A stretch of DNA of 6,649 nucleotides from Defluviitaleaceae bacterium (GCA_009780765.1 WQZK01000101.1:1-6649); one strand, 5' to 3'. Shown: positions 1 through 6,101, counted from the stretch's first letter. A program made the numbers and translations. The notes: generated by a model from the letters alone, not told the origin.

Positions 1-65
1 CCAAAAATAAGCGGTGCAGAGTACATAAGTGTTATATTTATAGCCAAAAATATTGTTAAATGCAT
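1..65 (-). CDS. ABC transporter permease 2 (NupQ/YufQ-like), N-terminal fragment
   Basis: Only the first 21 codons lie in the window and the gene runs off the left edge. The visible peptide begins MHLTIFLAINITLMYSAPLI, a hydrophobic first membrane segment. The family (BPD_transp_2, second permease of BMP-type nucleoside importers) typically starts this way, with a short N-terminus running into a helix followed by an (A/S)(T/A)PL motif. The ATG at 65 follows the TAG stop of permease 1 (68-70) after two bases, and an AAAGGCGG-like Shine-Dalgarno lies just upstream inside the end of that gene, so the two are translationally coupled. The protein would form the inner-membrane channel as a heterodimer with permease 1. 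The assignment rests mainly on position and the short start, since the conserved motifs are outside the window. Confidence 0.75.
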   Translation of the reverse strand, partial: MHLTIFLAINITLMYSAPLIF

Positions 66-67
66 GT

Positions 68-1195
68 CTACTTACCGCCTTTCTTTTTTTCAATTCTATC
101 TGCAATTATTCTAAATAATGATGCAATGCTGATAAAGAATACTATCGAACCAATTACGATGCTTATAATCTCGTTCGGAACACCCATTCTTGCCTGCATT
201 GAACCCGAACCATATCTAATTCCTCCAAAGAATAACCCAGCAAATATAATACCAATTGGATGAACCGCACCAATAAGTGCGACCGATAGCCCATGGAAGC
301 CATATTGTTCACTAAACGCAAGTGTTGTAACCCTATGAGGAGCTTGACCCATGATAAACACAGCTCCCGCTATGCCTGCAATTGCTCCCGCTATAAACAT
401 AGAAGTAATTATATTTTTCTTAACATTTATGCCTGCAAATTCAGCTGCATCTTTGTTAAACCCAACCGCTTTTAACGAGTAACCTAATGTTGTTTTATTA
501 AGTATAAACCAAACCAAAACACAAGCGGCAATTGCTATTAAAATGCCATAATTCAAATCGGTTCTAAGAACAACATCTGAGAAAAACCAATTGCCAGCTC
601 GAAGCCTTTCAACGCCGTCGTCTGCAAATTTTACATTATTCATAACACGGATATATGCGGTTTGCTGAATTTCCCATGAAGCATCTGTATTGGGCTTTCT
701 AACGCCCGGAAGCGTGATATAATAGTTATTAAAATACAAGGCAACCCAATTTAACATTATGGAGGTTATAACCTCGTTTATACCAAATTTTGCCTTCAGC
801 AAGCCAACAATTCCACCGTAAATTCCTGCAACAAGCATTGCACCTAAAATAACTACAATTGGGTGAATAATTGGAGGTAGATGCAAGTAATGCCCCAAAA
901 ACACAGCAGCAACTGCACCCATCATAAACTGTCCATCTGCACCAATATTAAAAAGCCCTGTTTTATAGGCAAAAACAACTGATAATGCCGTTAATATTAT
1001 AGGGGTTGCGTTAATAATCGTCCAGGCAACGTGGCGTGGCTGTGAAAATATCCCCTGAAATAGATAACTATACGCCCTAAACGGGTTGTGCCCAGCAATT
1101 GCAAGTGCAATGGCACCAACACCAAAACCAATTACTACCGAAAGCAAAATAGATACCCATGTTTTTCTAAGCAGTTTCTGAATTTTATTACTCAT
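68..1195 (-). CDS. ABC nucleoside-type importer permease 1 (NupP/YufP-like)
   Basis: Membrane permease of the BPD_transp_2 family, the partner of the double ATPase encoded immediately upstream. About eight to ten hydrophobic segments are visible. Family landmarks are FNIGADGQFMMG (about residues 82-93) and GINEVITSIMLN (about 138-149), the cytoplasmic coupling region. A polar insert of about 50 residues (about 163-210) lies between membrane segments, as is usual for the longer, YufP-type subunit. I place the start at the ATG at 1195 (375 residues) because AGGGGG at 1209-1204 lies 8 bases upstream. The GTG at 1204 would add three residues but its Shine-Dalgarno would touch the start codon. The gene overlaps the ATPase stop by 8 bases, indicating coupling. 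The substrate is inferred to be a nucleoside, as for B. subtilis NupNOPQ. Related BMP systems also exist for other solutes, so specificity is unproven. Confidence 0.88.
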   Translation of the reverse strand: MSNKIQKLLRKTWVSILLSVVIGFGVGAIALAIAGHNPFRAYSYLFQGIFSQPRHVAWTIINATPIILTALSVVFAYKTGLFNIGADGQFMMGAVAAVFLGHYLHLPPIIHPIVVILGAMLVAGIYGGIVGLLKAKFGINEVITSIMLNWVALYFNNYYITLPGVRKPNTDASWEIQQTAYIRVMNNVKFADDGVERLRAGNWFFSDVVLRTDLNYGILIAIAACVLVWFILNKTTLGYSLKAVGFNKDAAEFAGINVKKNIITSMFIAGAIAGIAGAVFIMGQAPHRVTTLAFSEQYGFHGLSVALIGAVHPIGIIFAGLFFGGIRYGSGSMQARMGVPNEIISIVIGSIVFFISIASLFRIIADRIEKKKGGK

Positions 1196-2708
1196 TTTTG
1201 CCACCCCCTGCCATCATAAGCCCTATTTCTTGCTCACTAACTTTGCCATCGTTCTCAAAAAAGTTAACTATTTTCCCGTCATAAATTACACCAATGCTAT
1301 CAGATAAGTCCATAATTTCTTCAAGTTCTAAAGAAATTAATAAAACTGCCTTGCCTGCATTTCTTTGCCTAACAAGCTCTTTATGCACAAACTCAATAGC
1401 TCCAACATCTAGCCCGCGTGTTGGCTGCACAGCGATTATTATCTCAAAATCTTCCGAAACCTGCCTTGCGATTATAAGCTTTTGCTGGTTTCCGCCAGAA
1501 AGTGCACGAATAGGCGTTTTTTCGCAATCGTCAGGTCTAACATCAAACTGCCCAATCAGTTTTTTAGCATAATTATTTATTTCTTCAAAGTTTAGAATGC
1601 CCTTTTTAGAAAATGGCTTTTTCTTAAATTTTTGCGTAACAGTGTTAAGCTCTACCGAATAATCTAAAATCAAGCCTCTCTTATGCCTATCTTCATGAAT
1701 AACTGAAACACCCGACTCAAGTACATTCTTCGGATTAGTATTTTGAATTTCTTTACCATTTATCAAAACATTACCTGCTTTTGTGTGGGCAAGGCACATA
1801 ATTGCCTCTACAAGCTCTTTTTGCCCATTGCCCTCAATTCCAGCAATTCCAACAATCTCCCCGCTTCTAACTTTGATGTTAAAATCTTTCACCTTATCAA
1901 GCCCACGATAGTCAGCAACAGTTAGGCCCTTTACTTCAAAAACAATACCTTTAGGATCGCACTCACCTCTATCAATGTGCAAGTTAACATCACGCCCAAC
2001 CATCATAGAGGCAAGCCCTTGTTCTGAAACATCTTTCACTTCTACGGTGTCGATATACTTCCCACGCCTTATAACCGTACAAAAATCTGAAGATTCTTTA
2101 ATCTCTTTGAGCTTATGCGTGATGATTATTATGGTTTTATCGTCTTTTATAAGGTTTTGCATAATATTTATAAGTTCACTAATTTCTTGGGGAGTTAAAA
2201 CTGCCGTTGGCTCATCCAAAATTAAAATATCTGCACCACGATAAAGTGTTTTTAAAATTTCAACACGTTGCTGCATACCAACAGAAATATTGGAAATCAG
2301 AGCATCAGGGTCTATTGCAAGACCGTATTTTTCTGATATTTCCATAATTTCTTTTCTAGCCTTTTTCATGTTTAAAATGCCAAGACGGTTTGTAACTTCA
2401 CTGCCCAAAATAATATTTTGTAAAACAGTTAACGTTTCAACAAGCATAAAATGCTGATGAACCATACCAATTCCCAAATTTATAGCAGAAGATGGATTTT
2501 TTATGTTTACCTTTTCCTCGTTTACAAAAATCTCTCCGCCATCTGAATTATAAAAGCCGTACAATATGTTCATAAGTGTGGATTTTCCTGCTCCATTTTC
2601 GCCCAAAAGTGCATGAATTGTGCCTTTTTGCACTTTAAGCGAAACGTCGTCTAGTGCACAAAAATCGCCAAAATATTTATATATGTTTTTCATGTAAACT
2701 GCGTCCAA
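1188..2708 (-). CDS. ABC importer double ATPase (NupO/YufO-like)
   Basis: A 506-residue protein with two fused nucleotide-binding domains that powers the permeases encoded downstream. Domain 1 (about 1-245) is complete: Walker A GENGAGKST (36-44), Q-loop Gln85, signature SVGMQQR (142-148), Walker B ILILDEP (161-167) and switch His198. Domain 2 (about 255-500) has a degenerate Walker A, AGIEGNGQKE (289-298), lacking the GKS/T lysine. It keeps LSGGNQQK (403-410) and IIIAVQPTRGLD (423-434). This asymmetry is normal for the RbsA/MglA/YufO group. The start is TTG at 2708, chosen because AGGAGG (2721-2716) lies 7 bases before it, whereas the first ATG (2693) is 22 bases from that site. Transcription probably begins at the promoter at 2901-2929 and passes through a long structured leader. 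Nucleoside specificity is inferred from overall resemblance. Confidence 0.92.
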   Translation of the reverse strand: MDAVYMKNIYKYFGDFCALDDVSLKVQKGTIHALLGENGAGKSTLMNILYGFYNSDGGEIFVNEEKVNIKNPSSAINLGIGMVHQHFMLVETLTVLQNIILGSEVTNRLGILNMKKARKEIMEISEKYGLAIDPDALISNISVGMQQRVEILKTLYRGADILILDEPTAVLTPQEISELINIMQNLIKDDKTIIIITHKLKEIKESSDFCTVIRRGKYIDTVEVKDVSEQGLASMMVGRDVNLHIDRGECDPKGIVFEVKGLTVADYRGLDKVKDFNIKVRSGEIVGIAGIEGNGQKELVEAIMCLAHTKAGNVLINGKEIQNTNPKNVLESGVSVIHEDRHKRGLILDYSVELNTVTQKFKKKPFSKKGILNFEEINNYAKKLIGQFDVRPDDCEKTPIRALSGGNQQKLIIARQVSEDFEIIIAVQPTRGLDVGAIEFVHKELVRQRNAGKAVLLISLELEEIMDLSDSIGVIYDGKIVNFFENDGKVSEQEIGLMMAGGGKNE

Positions 2709-2715
2709 GAAATTA

Positions 2716-2727
2716 CCTCCTAAGTAG
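2716..2727 (-). promoter_or_regulatory. Shine-Dalgarno of the ABC ATPase, complementary to an upstream leader segment
   Basis: The minus strand reads CTACTTAGGAGG here, with AGGAGG seven bases from the TTG start at 2708. This site decides the TTG start over the internal ATG. The segment at 2850-2839 reads CTTCCTCAGTAG and can pair with it antiparallel at 11 of 12 positions (ten Watson-Crick, one G-U), covering the whole Shine-Dalgarno core. Masking of the site is inferred from complementarity only. Confidence 0.75.
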
Positions 2728-2742
2728 TTAATATTACATAGT

Positions 2743-2894
2743 AAACGTAGTTTAAAACAGTGAATGCAGAGTGAAGCAAAACTTCAGAGCGTACCGAAAA
2801 GAAGTTCGGTGAGCGTAGCGAGGTTTCGCAAAGCGAAACTACTGAGGAAGTTTTGCATTTTGAGCAATGGCATTCACGCTTTTTAAACACGTTT
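2743..2894 (-). other. Long imperfect inverted repeat: structured 5' leader of the ABC operon or MITE-like element
   Basis: No credible gene lies here, although the inverted repeat is strong. Paired blocks, outside to inside, are 2743-2748 with 2889-2894 (AAACGT/ACGTTT), 2751-2757 with 2881-2887 (TTTAAAA), 2760-2767 with 2870-2877 (GTGAATGC) and 2776-2785 with 2847-2856 (GCAAAACTTC, 10 perfect pairs). The tip holds two further hairpins: ACCGAA/TTCGGT (2793-2810) and GTTTCGC/GCGAAAC with a 3-base loop (2823-2839). The predicted transcription start falls at the base of the outer stem, so the whole element should be in the mRNA. It does not show the purine-riboswitch conserved core or the T-box AGGGTGGAACCGCG motif. 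A MITE or other repeated palindrome is an equal alternative, because such elements also have long terminal inverted repeats. No clear target duplication is visible. Confidence 0.8.
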
Positions 2895-2900
2895 GCTATA

Positions 2901-2929
2901 AGTATACACCAAGTCCAAAAAAAATTCAA
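2901..2929 (-). promoter_or_regulatory. Sigma-A-type promoter for the ABC importer operon
   Basis: On the minus strand, TTGAAT (2929-2924) and TATACT (2906-2901) are separated by exactly 17 bases. Initiation is expected near 2894, which is the first base of the outer stem of the structured leader. The spacer contains a run of eight T, one of which belongs to the -35 box. The site lies downstream of the terminator of the hydrolase/kinase operon, so the ABC genes should form an independent transcription unit. Confidence 0.7.
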
Positions 2930-2980
2930 GAAATTTTAAGAAATATCTACTTTCTATATAAGGGTGATAGTCCGCCATGA

Positions 2981-3014
2981 CAAACAAAAACACCACCTTT
3001 AAGTGGGTAGTGTT
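2981..3014 (-). terminator. Rho-independent terminator of the hydrolase/kinase operon
   Basis: Seven bases after the kinase stop codon the minus strand forms a 9-pair stem, AACACTACC (3014-3006) with GGTGGTGTT (2997-2989), including one T-G wobble, with an 8-base loop. It is followed by TTTGTTTG. It separates the kinase gene from the ABC importer promoter. Confidence 0.8.
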
Positions 3015-3020
3015 TGCAAT

Positions 3021-3848
3021 TTACTTTAACATTTCTATTAATTTCCCAAGATTTTGCTCAAAATTTATCCCTCGAACATTGTCTGTATTAACTTTATTAG
3101 ACTTTTCGATACAAATAGAAACAAAGTCAGCCGCAATTTTCGTAGCATCTTTATATGAAAAACCTTTTAATATAGCACCAACAAATGTACTTCCAAAAAT
3201 ATCACCTGTGCCAAAATAATGTCCGTTTATTTTTGATGAAAATATGTACTCTGGCTTTTTGCTAAACTCTTTCAAGGTGCAACCTATTTCGTTATCATTA
3301 AAGTACACACCTGTTAATATTACAGTTTGCTCAAAATTTTTCAAAAGACTTTCGATATACTCAATTTTATATGGCCCTTGAATATATTCTTTGCCAACAA
3401 GAAGGCAAGCTTCGGTAATGTTTGGCATAATTATGTCAGCTTTTTTGCAAAGCTCCTTCATTTCTTCTAAATACTCTGCTGTAAATATTGGAGAAGAATA
3501 GAATTTGCCATTATCAGCCATTGTAGGGTCCACGATAACTTTTGTGTTATCACCTTTAAACATATCAATAAATAACGATACCATTTTTATCATATCTAAT
3601 GAGCCTATAAACCCCGTAAATATAGCATCAAACTTAAGATTTAGGCTATTCCAATGATTTTTGATATTTTCAAAATGCTCAGTTGTATCAATATACACAG
3701 GATTAGGAAAAGCAAAGTGGCTTGATAAAACCGCCGTTGGCAAAGTGCAAACCTCAAGCCCCGAAGCACTTAATATAGGCATAGATATAGAAATTGCACA
3801 ACGCCCAAAGCATGATAAATCATTTATTACAGCAATTCTCTTCTGCAT
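3021..3848 (-). CDS. Pyridoxal/pyridoxamine kinase (PfkB/ribokinase superfamily, PdxY/PdxK-like)
   Basis: Predicted cytoplasmic kinase that phosphorylates B6 vitamers (pyridoxal, pyridoxamine or pyridoxine) with ATP in the salvage route to pyridoxal 5'-phosphate. The 275 residues fit the family. Visible motifs are DLSCFGRCAIS (10-20, compare DLSGFGRC in clostridial pyridoxamine kinases), VDPTMADNGKFY (106-117, compare DPVMGDxGxxY), PNITEA (142-147) and the anion-hole/catalytic GTGDIFGS (213-220), with Asp216 the presumed base. The ATG at 3848 follows the stop of the metallo-hydrolase gene after three bases and has only a weak Shine-Dalgarno, so translation is probably coupled. The terminator at 2981-3014 closes the unit. 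Related ribokinase-fold enzymes such as HMP kinase (ThiD) share some motifs, but the GRC block and DPxMxDxG favour a B6 kinase. Confidence 0.87.
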   Translation of the reverse strand: MQKRIAVINDLSCFGRCAISISMPILSASGLEVCTLPTAVLSSHFAFPNPVYIDTTEHFENIKNHWNSLNLKFDAIFTGFIGSLDMIKMVSLFIDMFKGDNTKVIVDPTMADNGKFYSSPIFTAEYLEEMKELCKKADIIMPNITEACLLVGKEYIQGPYKIEYIESLLKNFEQTVILTGVYFNDNEIGCTLKEFSKKPEYIFSSKINGHYFGTGDIFGSTFVGAILKGFSYKDATKIAADFVSICIEKSNKVNTDNVRGINFEQNLGKLIEMLK

Positions 3849-3851
3849 GCC

Positions 3852-4436
3852 CTATACCAGCTCTATAGTTTCGCTCGGTTTAACAATGAGCTTACTCTTA
3901 TGTATAAATTTTTCAACTTTTTCTAAGAGGTAGCCACTTGGGTCTACATGATACGGAATAGTATTCTTTGCATTAATTAGCTCTGCACATTTAGAGGCTT
4001 CAATCGCATCCATGTTATAAACACCATCAATTGGTAAAAGTGCATAATCGATACTCTCCATTTTTTCCATATCCGTAGTTGTTGAAGTATCGCCTGCACA
4101 ATACACAGAAACTCCATCAATATAAAGGATATAACCAACACATTCTTCTGGCTTATGGTTAGCATTTTCTGCAAGAACCGAATCTATTTTTGCAAAACCT
4201 AAATCAAAACTGTTGTGCTTTCCGCCTAAAAGTGCATCTCTTTCTGTTATAATTTTGCAAGTTTCAGCTTTTGCAACTTTGTGAATTTGATTATGGTCGC
4301 CATGTTGATGTGTAACCAAAATAAGGTCTGCTTCAGTATCATAATCTTCACCAAAAAACGGATCTACATAAATTACTTTACCACAGTTTGTTGTAAACAT
4401 TAAACTTCCATGCCCTAAATATTTCATTTTTGCCAT
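3852..4436 (-). CDS. MBL-fold metal-dependent hydrolase (UlaG/UPF0173-like)
   Basis: A 194-residue single-domain metallo-beta-lactamase-fold protein, presumably cytoplasmic since no signal peptide is seen. Metal ligands expected for the fold are all present: HQHGDH (43-48), His94 in ENANHKPEE, Asp116 in CAGDTST and His163 in PYHVDP. The opening MKYLGHGSLMF followed by VDPFF (24-28) is typical of the small UPF0173/UlaG-like branch, whose members often act on phosphodiester or lactone bonds, though most have no known substrate. The start at 4436 has AAGGAG 8 bases upstream (4450-4445). The gene heads an operon with the B6 kinase (three-base gap). A link between the enzyme and B6 metabolism is suggested only by this pairing. 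At 194 residues it is slightly shorter than typical relatives (roughly 210-230) but nothing essential appears to be missing. Confidence 0.85.
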   Translation of the reverse strand: MAKMKYLGHGSLMFTTNCGKVIYVDPFFGEDYDTEADLILVTHQHGDHNQIHKVAKAETCKIITERDALLGGKHNSFDLGFAKIDSVLAENANHKPEECVGYILYIDGVSVYCAGDTSTTTDMEKMESIDYALLPIDGVYNMDAIEASKCAELINAKNTIPYHVDPSGYLLEKVEKFIHKSKLIVKPSETIELV

Positions 4437-4459
4437 AAAAATCGCTCCTTTTTATATAC

Positions 4460-4591
4460 ATAAAGCGACATTTAATACTATCCCGCTTAAAACATTGTTT
4501 GCATAAGCAATCCACGTTGCTACTGCACGTGCTGCTCTAACCGATAGCAAACTATGATTTTAAACGAAGATTAGTAAGCATGCCGCTTTAT
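4460..4591 (-). other. Long imperfect inverted repeat: structured 5' leader of the hydrolase/kinase operon or MITE-like element
   Basis: This gene-free stretch folds on itself almost end to end. Paired blocks are 4460-4471 with 4580-4591 (12 pairs), 4484-4492 with 4558-4566 (9 pairs) and 4493-4502 with 4547-4556 (9 of 10). In the minus-strand transcript the only non-Watson-Crick positions of the first two blocks are G-U wobbles; on the plus strand they would be A-C mismatches. The 44-base tip can form either CACGTTGC/GCACGTG with a TACT loop (4513-4531) or AGCAA/TTGCT (4506-4521), which exclude each other. The element lies between a weak promoter and the hydrolase ribosome binding site. Its sequence is not obviously related to the element at 2743-2894. 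A transposon-derived palindrome cannot be excluded, since its right end overlaps the predicted -10 box. Confidence 0.75.
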
Positions 4592-4618
4592 TATGCCTTA
4601 TTAATTCGAGAATACGAA
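4590..4618 (-). promoter_or_regulatory. Weak candidate promoter of the hydrolase/kinase operon
   Basis: The minus strand has TTCGTA (4618-4613), 17 bases, then CATAAT (4595-4590). The -10 box is good (5 of 6) but the -35 box is poor (3 of 6), as expected for an activated promoter or for one placed incorrectly. The -35 box overlaps one arm of the 14-base dyad at 4611-4643. Initiation near 4583 would place almost all of the inverted repeat 4460-4591 in the leader. Confidence 0.4.
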
Positions 4619-4643
4619 TATTTCTGAAAGAAATATTCGTATT
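4611..4643 (-). terminator. Perfect 14-bp dyad: terminator of the secreted-protein gene or operator
   Basis: AATACGAATATTTC (4611-4624), a 5-base loop, then its exact complement (4630-4643). It lies 30 bases beyond the stop of the secreted-protein gene, where a terminator would be expected. However, the stem is very AT-rich and the minus strand continues CTCGAATTAAT, without a real T-run, so it is a poor intrinsic terminator. It overlaps the candidate -35 box of the next operon, so a repressor or activator site is an alternative. Confidence 0.45.
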
Positions 4644-4673
4644 TGGGCGGGGATCTTCTTTGCCTTTAACAAA

Positions 4674-6101
4674 TTAGTCAGCAATAGTTACAGTAACACT
4701 TCTCGTAACGGCATCACCAAATTCATCAACTGCAAAAATTCTGAAATTAATCGTTGAAATACCTGTATAACTATGCAAGTTCCAGCTAAGATCCCACCTT
4801 CTACCATTGCCTGTATCGGTGAAATCTCTAAAAGTTCCAATTTCGTTACCAAGCCCGTCCTCAACATATATATATTCTGTATATTGATTTGTGGTAATAG
4901 TTGTTATAAATCTTTCAAAAATAGAAAGAGTTTGCGCACCTAAACCATCATTATTCGCAAATTCTGCAAGAGTGTTTATGCTTTCTCTTGGTCTTCCTTC
5001 AATTGTTACCTGAATTTCTTGAGTTGCCGCTACATTGTTAGCACCAACAGCTCTAACGGTTAATGTATGCGTACCCGGACTTCCAATAGTGATGTTTTCT
5101 ATTTCCCATTGACGATGTTGAGGAGCATTAGCCATTGGTACTGTAGCAGATCTAATTACGCTCCCTGATTGATTAAGAATTTCAAGCCTAGTAACATCCG
5201 CAGAAGTTCTAACAATGATTGTTATAGGTACATTTACTCTACCTCTAGGATTTGCTGGATTTACATTGATAATTCTAGTGCGTTGCGATTCTATAACAGT
5301 AAATGTTGCCGTTCTAGTGGTCATATCAAAGCCTGTATCAGTTCCAACACTTATTCTTACAGTGTTTTCGCCAAGAGTTGTTGCTTCAAACCTTACTTCA
5401 AAAATTCTAGCTTGGCTAGTTTCGGTAAATTCTGAAGATTCTGCTAAAACAGTTCTGCCATTAGAAGTTGTGATCCTAACCCTAGTTGTGCCTAAGCTTG
5501 CTTGAACATTAATAACAACTCCTTCATCTTGCTCTATACTTCTATTAGGAATATCAATTTCTAAAATGCTAGGACGAGTGGATGTATTTATCGGCGGAAC
5601 AGTTGGCATAGGATGCGGCTCTATATTATTTGTTGTAGTTATAAGTACACGCCTGTTTGGTGCATCCCACTCTACCTCTGCACCAAGTGCATCTGCAAGC
5701 ATTCTTATAGGCATAAGCGTTCTTCCATCTACAATTGTAGAAGTAAACACATATGGTGGTGTATCATAAACAATTGTAGTACCATTTACTTCTATAGCAT
5801 CCGAAAAAGTTGTATGCCTCATAGTTATATAGTCGTTGGTAAAAACCATTTCAGAAGTTGTTGGGTTCCAAGTAAAAGTCATACCAAAATGAGCCGCTGT
5901 TTCAGTAAGCGGAACCATTGTTCTATCATTCATAATTTGTGGTTGTGCCTCTTCAAAAGTTAATAGCACTCCATCAAGATAAACTGGCACAGGGTTATTC
6001 ACGCTCGCTTCTACAGTTTTAATTGCTGACGGTATCATCATTGTTGCGGCTAGTCCTAACGCCAAAACAATCTTTAATTTATTAAATTTAGATTTTTTCA
6101 T
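4674..6101 (-). CDS. Secreted protein with copper amine oxidase N-terminal-like stalk domain and three Ig-like modules
   Basis: A 475-residue exported protein of unknown specific role. A classical signal peptide is visible: basic MKKSKFNKLK, hydrophobic 11-27 and probable cleavage after VEA (30-32). Residues 37-157 form a stalk domain (Cu_amine_oxidN1 type, PF07833), recognisable from VYLDGVLLTF, the paired DRTMVPL (59-65) and DGRTLMPIRMLADALGAEVEWD (125-146) and the closing beta strand RVLIT. Despite the name, this domain is not catalytic and is common in clostridial cell-surface proteins. A Pro/Thr-rich linker (160-176) leads to three beta-rich modules of roughly 95-105 residues (177-271, 272-369, 370-475). 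No LPXTG, SLH or choline-binding repeats are seen, so it is released or held by the stalk domain. The ATG at 6101 has AAGGAGGT 9 bases upstream. It appears to be transcribed alone. Confidence 0.85.
   Translation of the reverse strand: MKKSKFNKLKIVLALGLAATMMIPSAIKTVEASVNNPVPVYLDGVLLTFEEAQPQIMNDRTMVPLTETAAHFGMTFTWNPTTSEMVFTNDYITMRHTTFSDAIEVNGTTIVYDTPPYVFTSTIVDGRTLMPIRMLADALGAEVEWDAPNRRVLITTTNNIEPHPMPTVPPINTSTRPSILEIDIPNRSIEQDEGVVINVQASLGTTRVRITTSNGRTVLAESSEFTETSQARIFEVRFEATTLGENTVRISVGTDTGFDMTTRTATFTVIESQRTRIINVNPANPRGRVNVPITIIVRTSADVTRLEILNQSGSVIRSATVPMANAPQHRQWEIENITIGSPGTHTLTVRAVGANNVAATQEIQVTIEGRPRESINTLAEFANNDGLGAQTLSIFERFITTITTNQYTEYIYVEDGLGNEIGTFRDFTDTGNGRRWDLSWNLHSYTGISTINFRIFAVDEFGDAVTRSVTVTIAD

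Noticed and set aside
289..298. Possible inactivation of the second ATPase domain (residue numbers given)
   Set aside because: The Walker A lysine is absent (EGNGQKE), but this degeneracy is normal in the second domain of RbsA/MglA/YufO-type ATPases and is not damage.
1202..1204. GTG at 1204 as the start of permease 1
   Set aside because: Its Shine-Dalgarno would directly abut the codon, whereas the ATG at 1195 is 8 bases from AGGGGG. The difference is only three residues.
2743..2894. Purine riboswitch or T-box upstream of the ABC genes
   Set aside because: The conserved purine-aptamer core and the T-box AGGGTGGAACCGCG sequence are not present by eye, so I call this an unclassified structured leader.
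2720..2929. 69-codon minus-strand reading frame between the ABC ATPase and the kinase terminator
   Set aside because: It starts inside the promoter, has no ribosome binding site, runs through the palindromic element and has an unconvincing composition (Cys- and Ser-rich). The inverted repeat explains the sequence better.
3977..4174. 65-codon minus-strand reading frame inside the MBL hydrolase
   Set aside because: It is an alternate frame of a gene with intact metal-binding motifs and shows no domain of its own.
2743..4591. CRISPR array or tandem repeats in the intergenic regions
   Set aside because: The repeats are inverted and single-copy, without regularly spaced direct repeats or spacers.
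5613..5963. 116-codon plus-strand reading frame (and those at 5169-5505 and 5566-5769)
   Set aside because: These lie antisense to the well-supported secreted-protein gene, have no ribosome binding sites and encode low-complexity Cys/Ser/Tyr-rich or shifted peptides.
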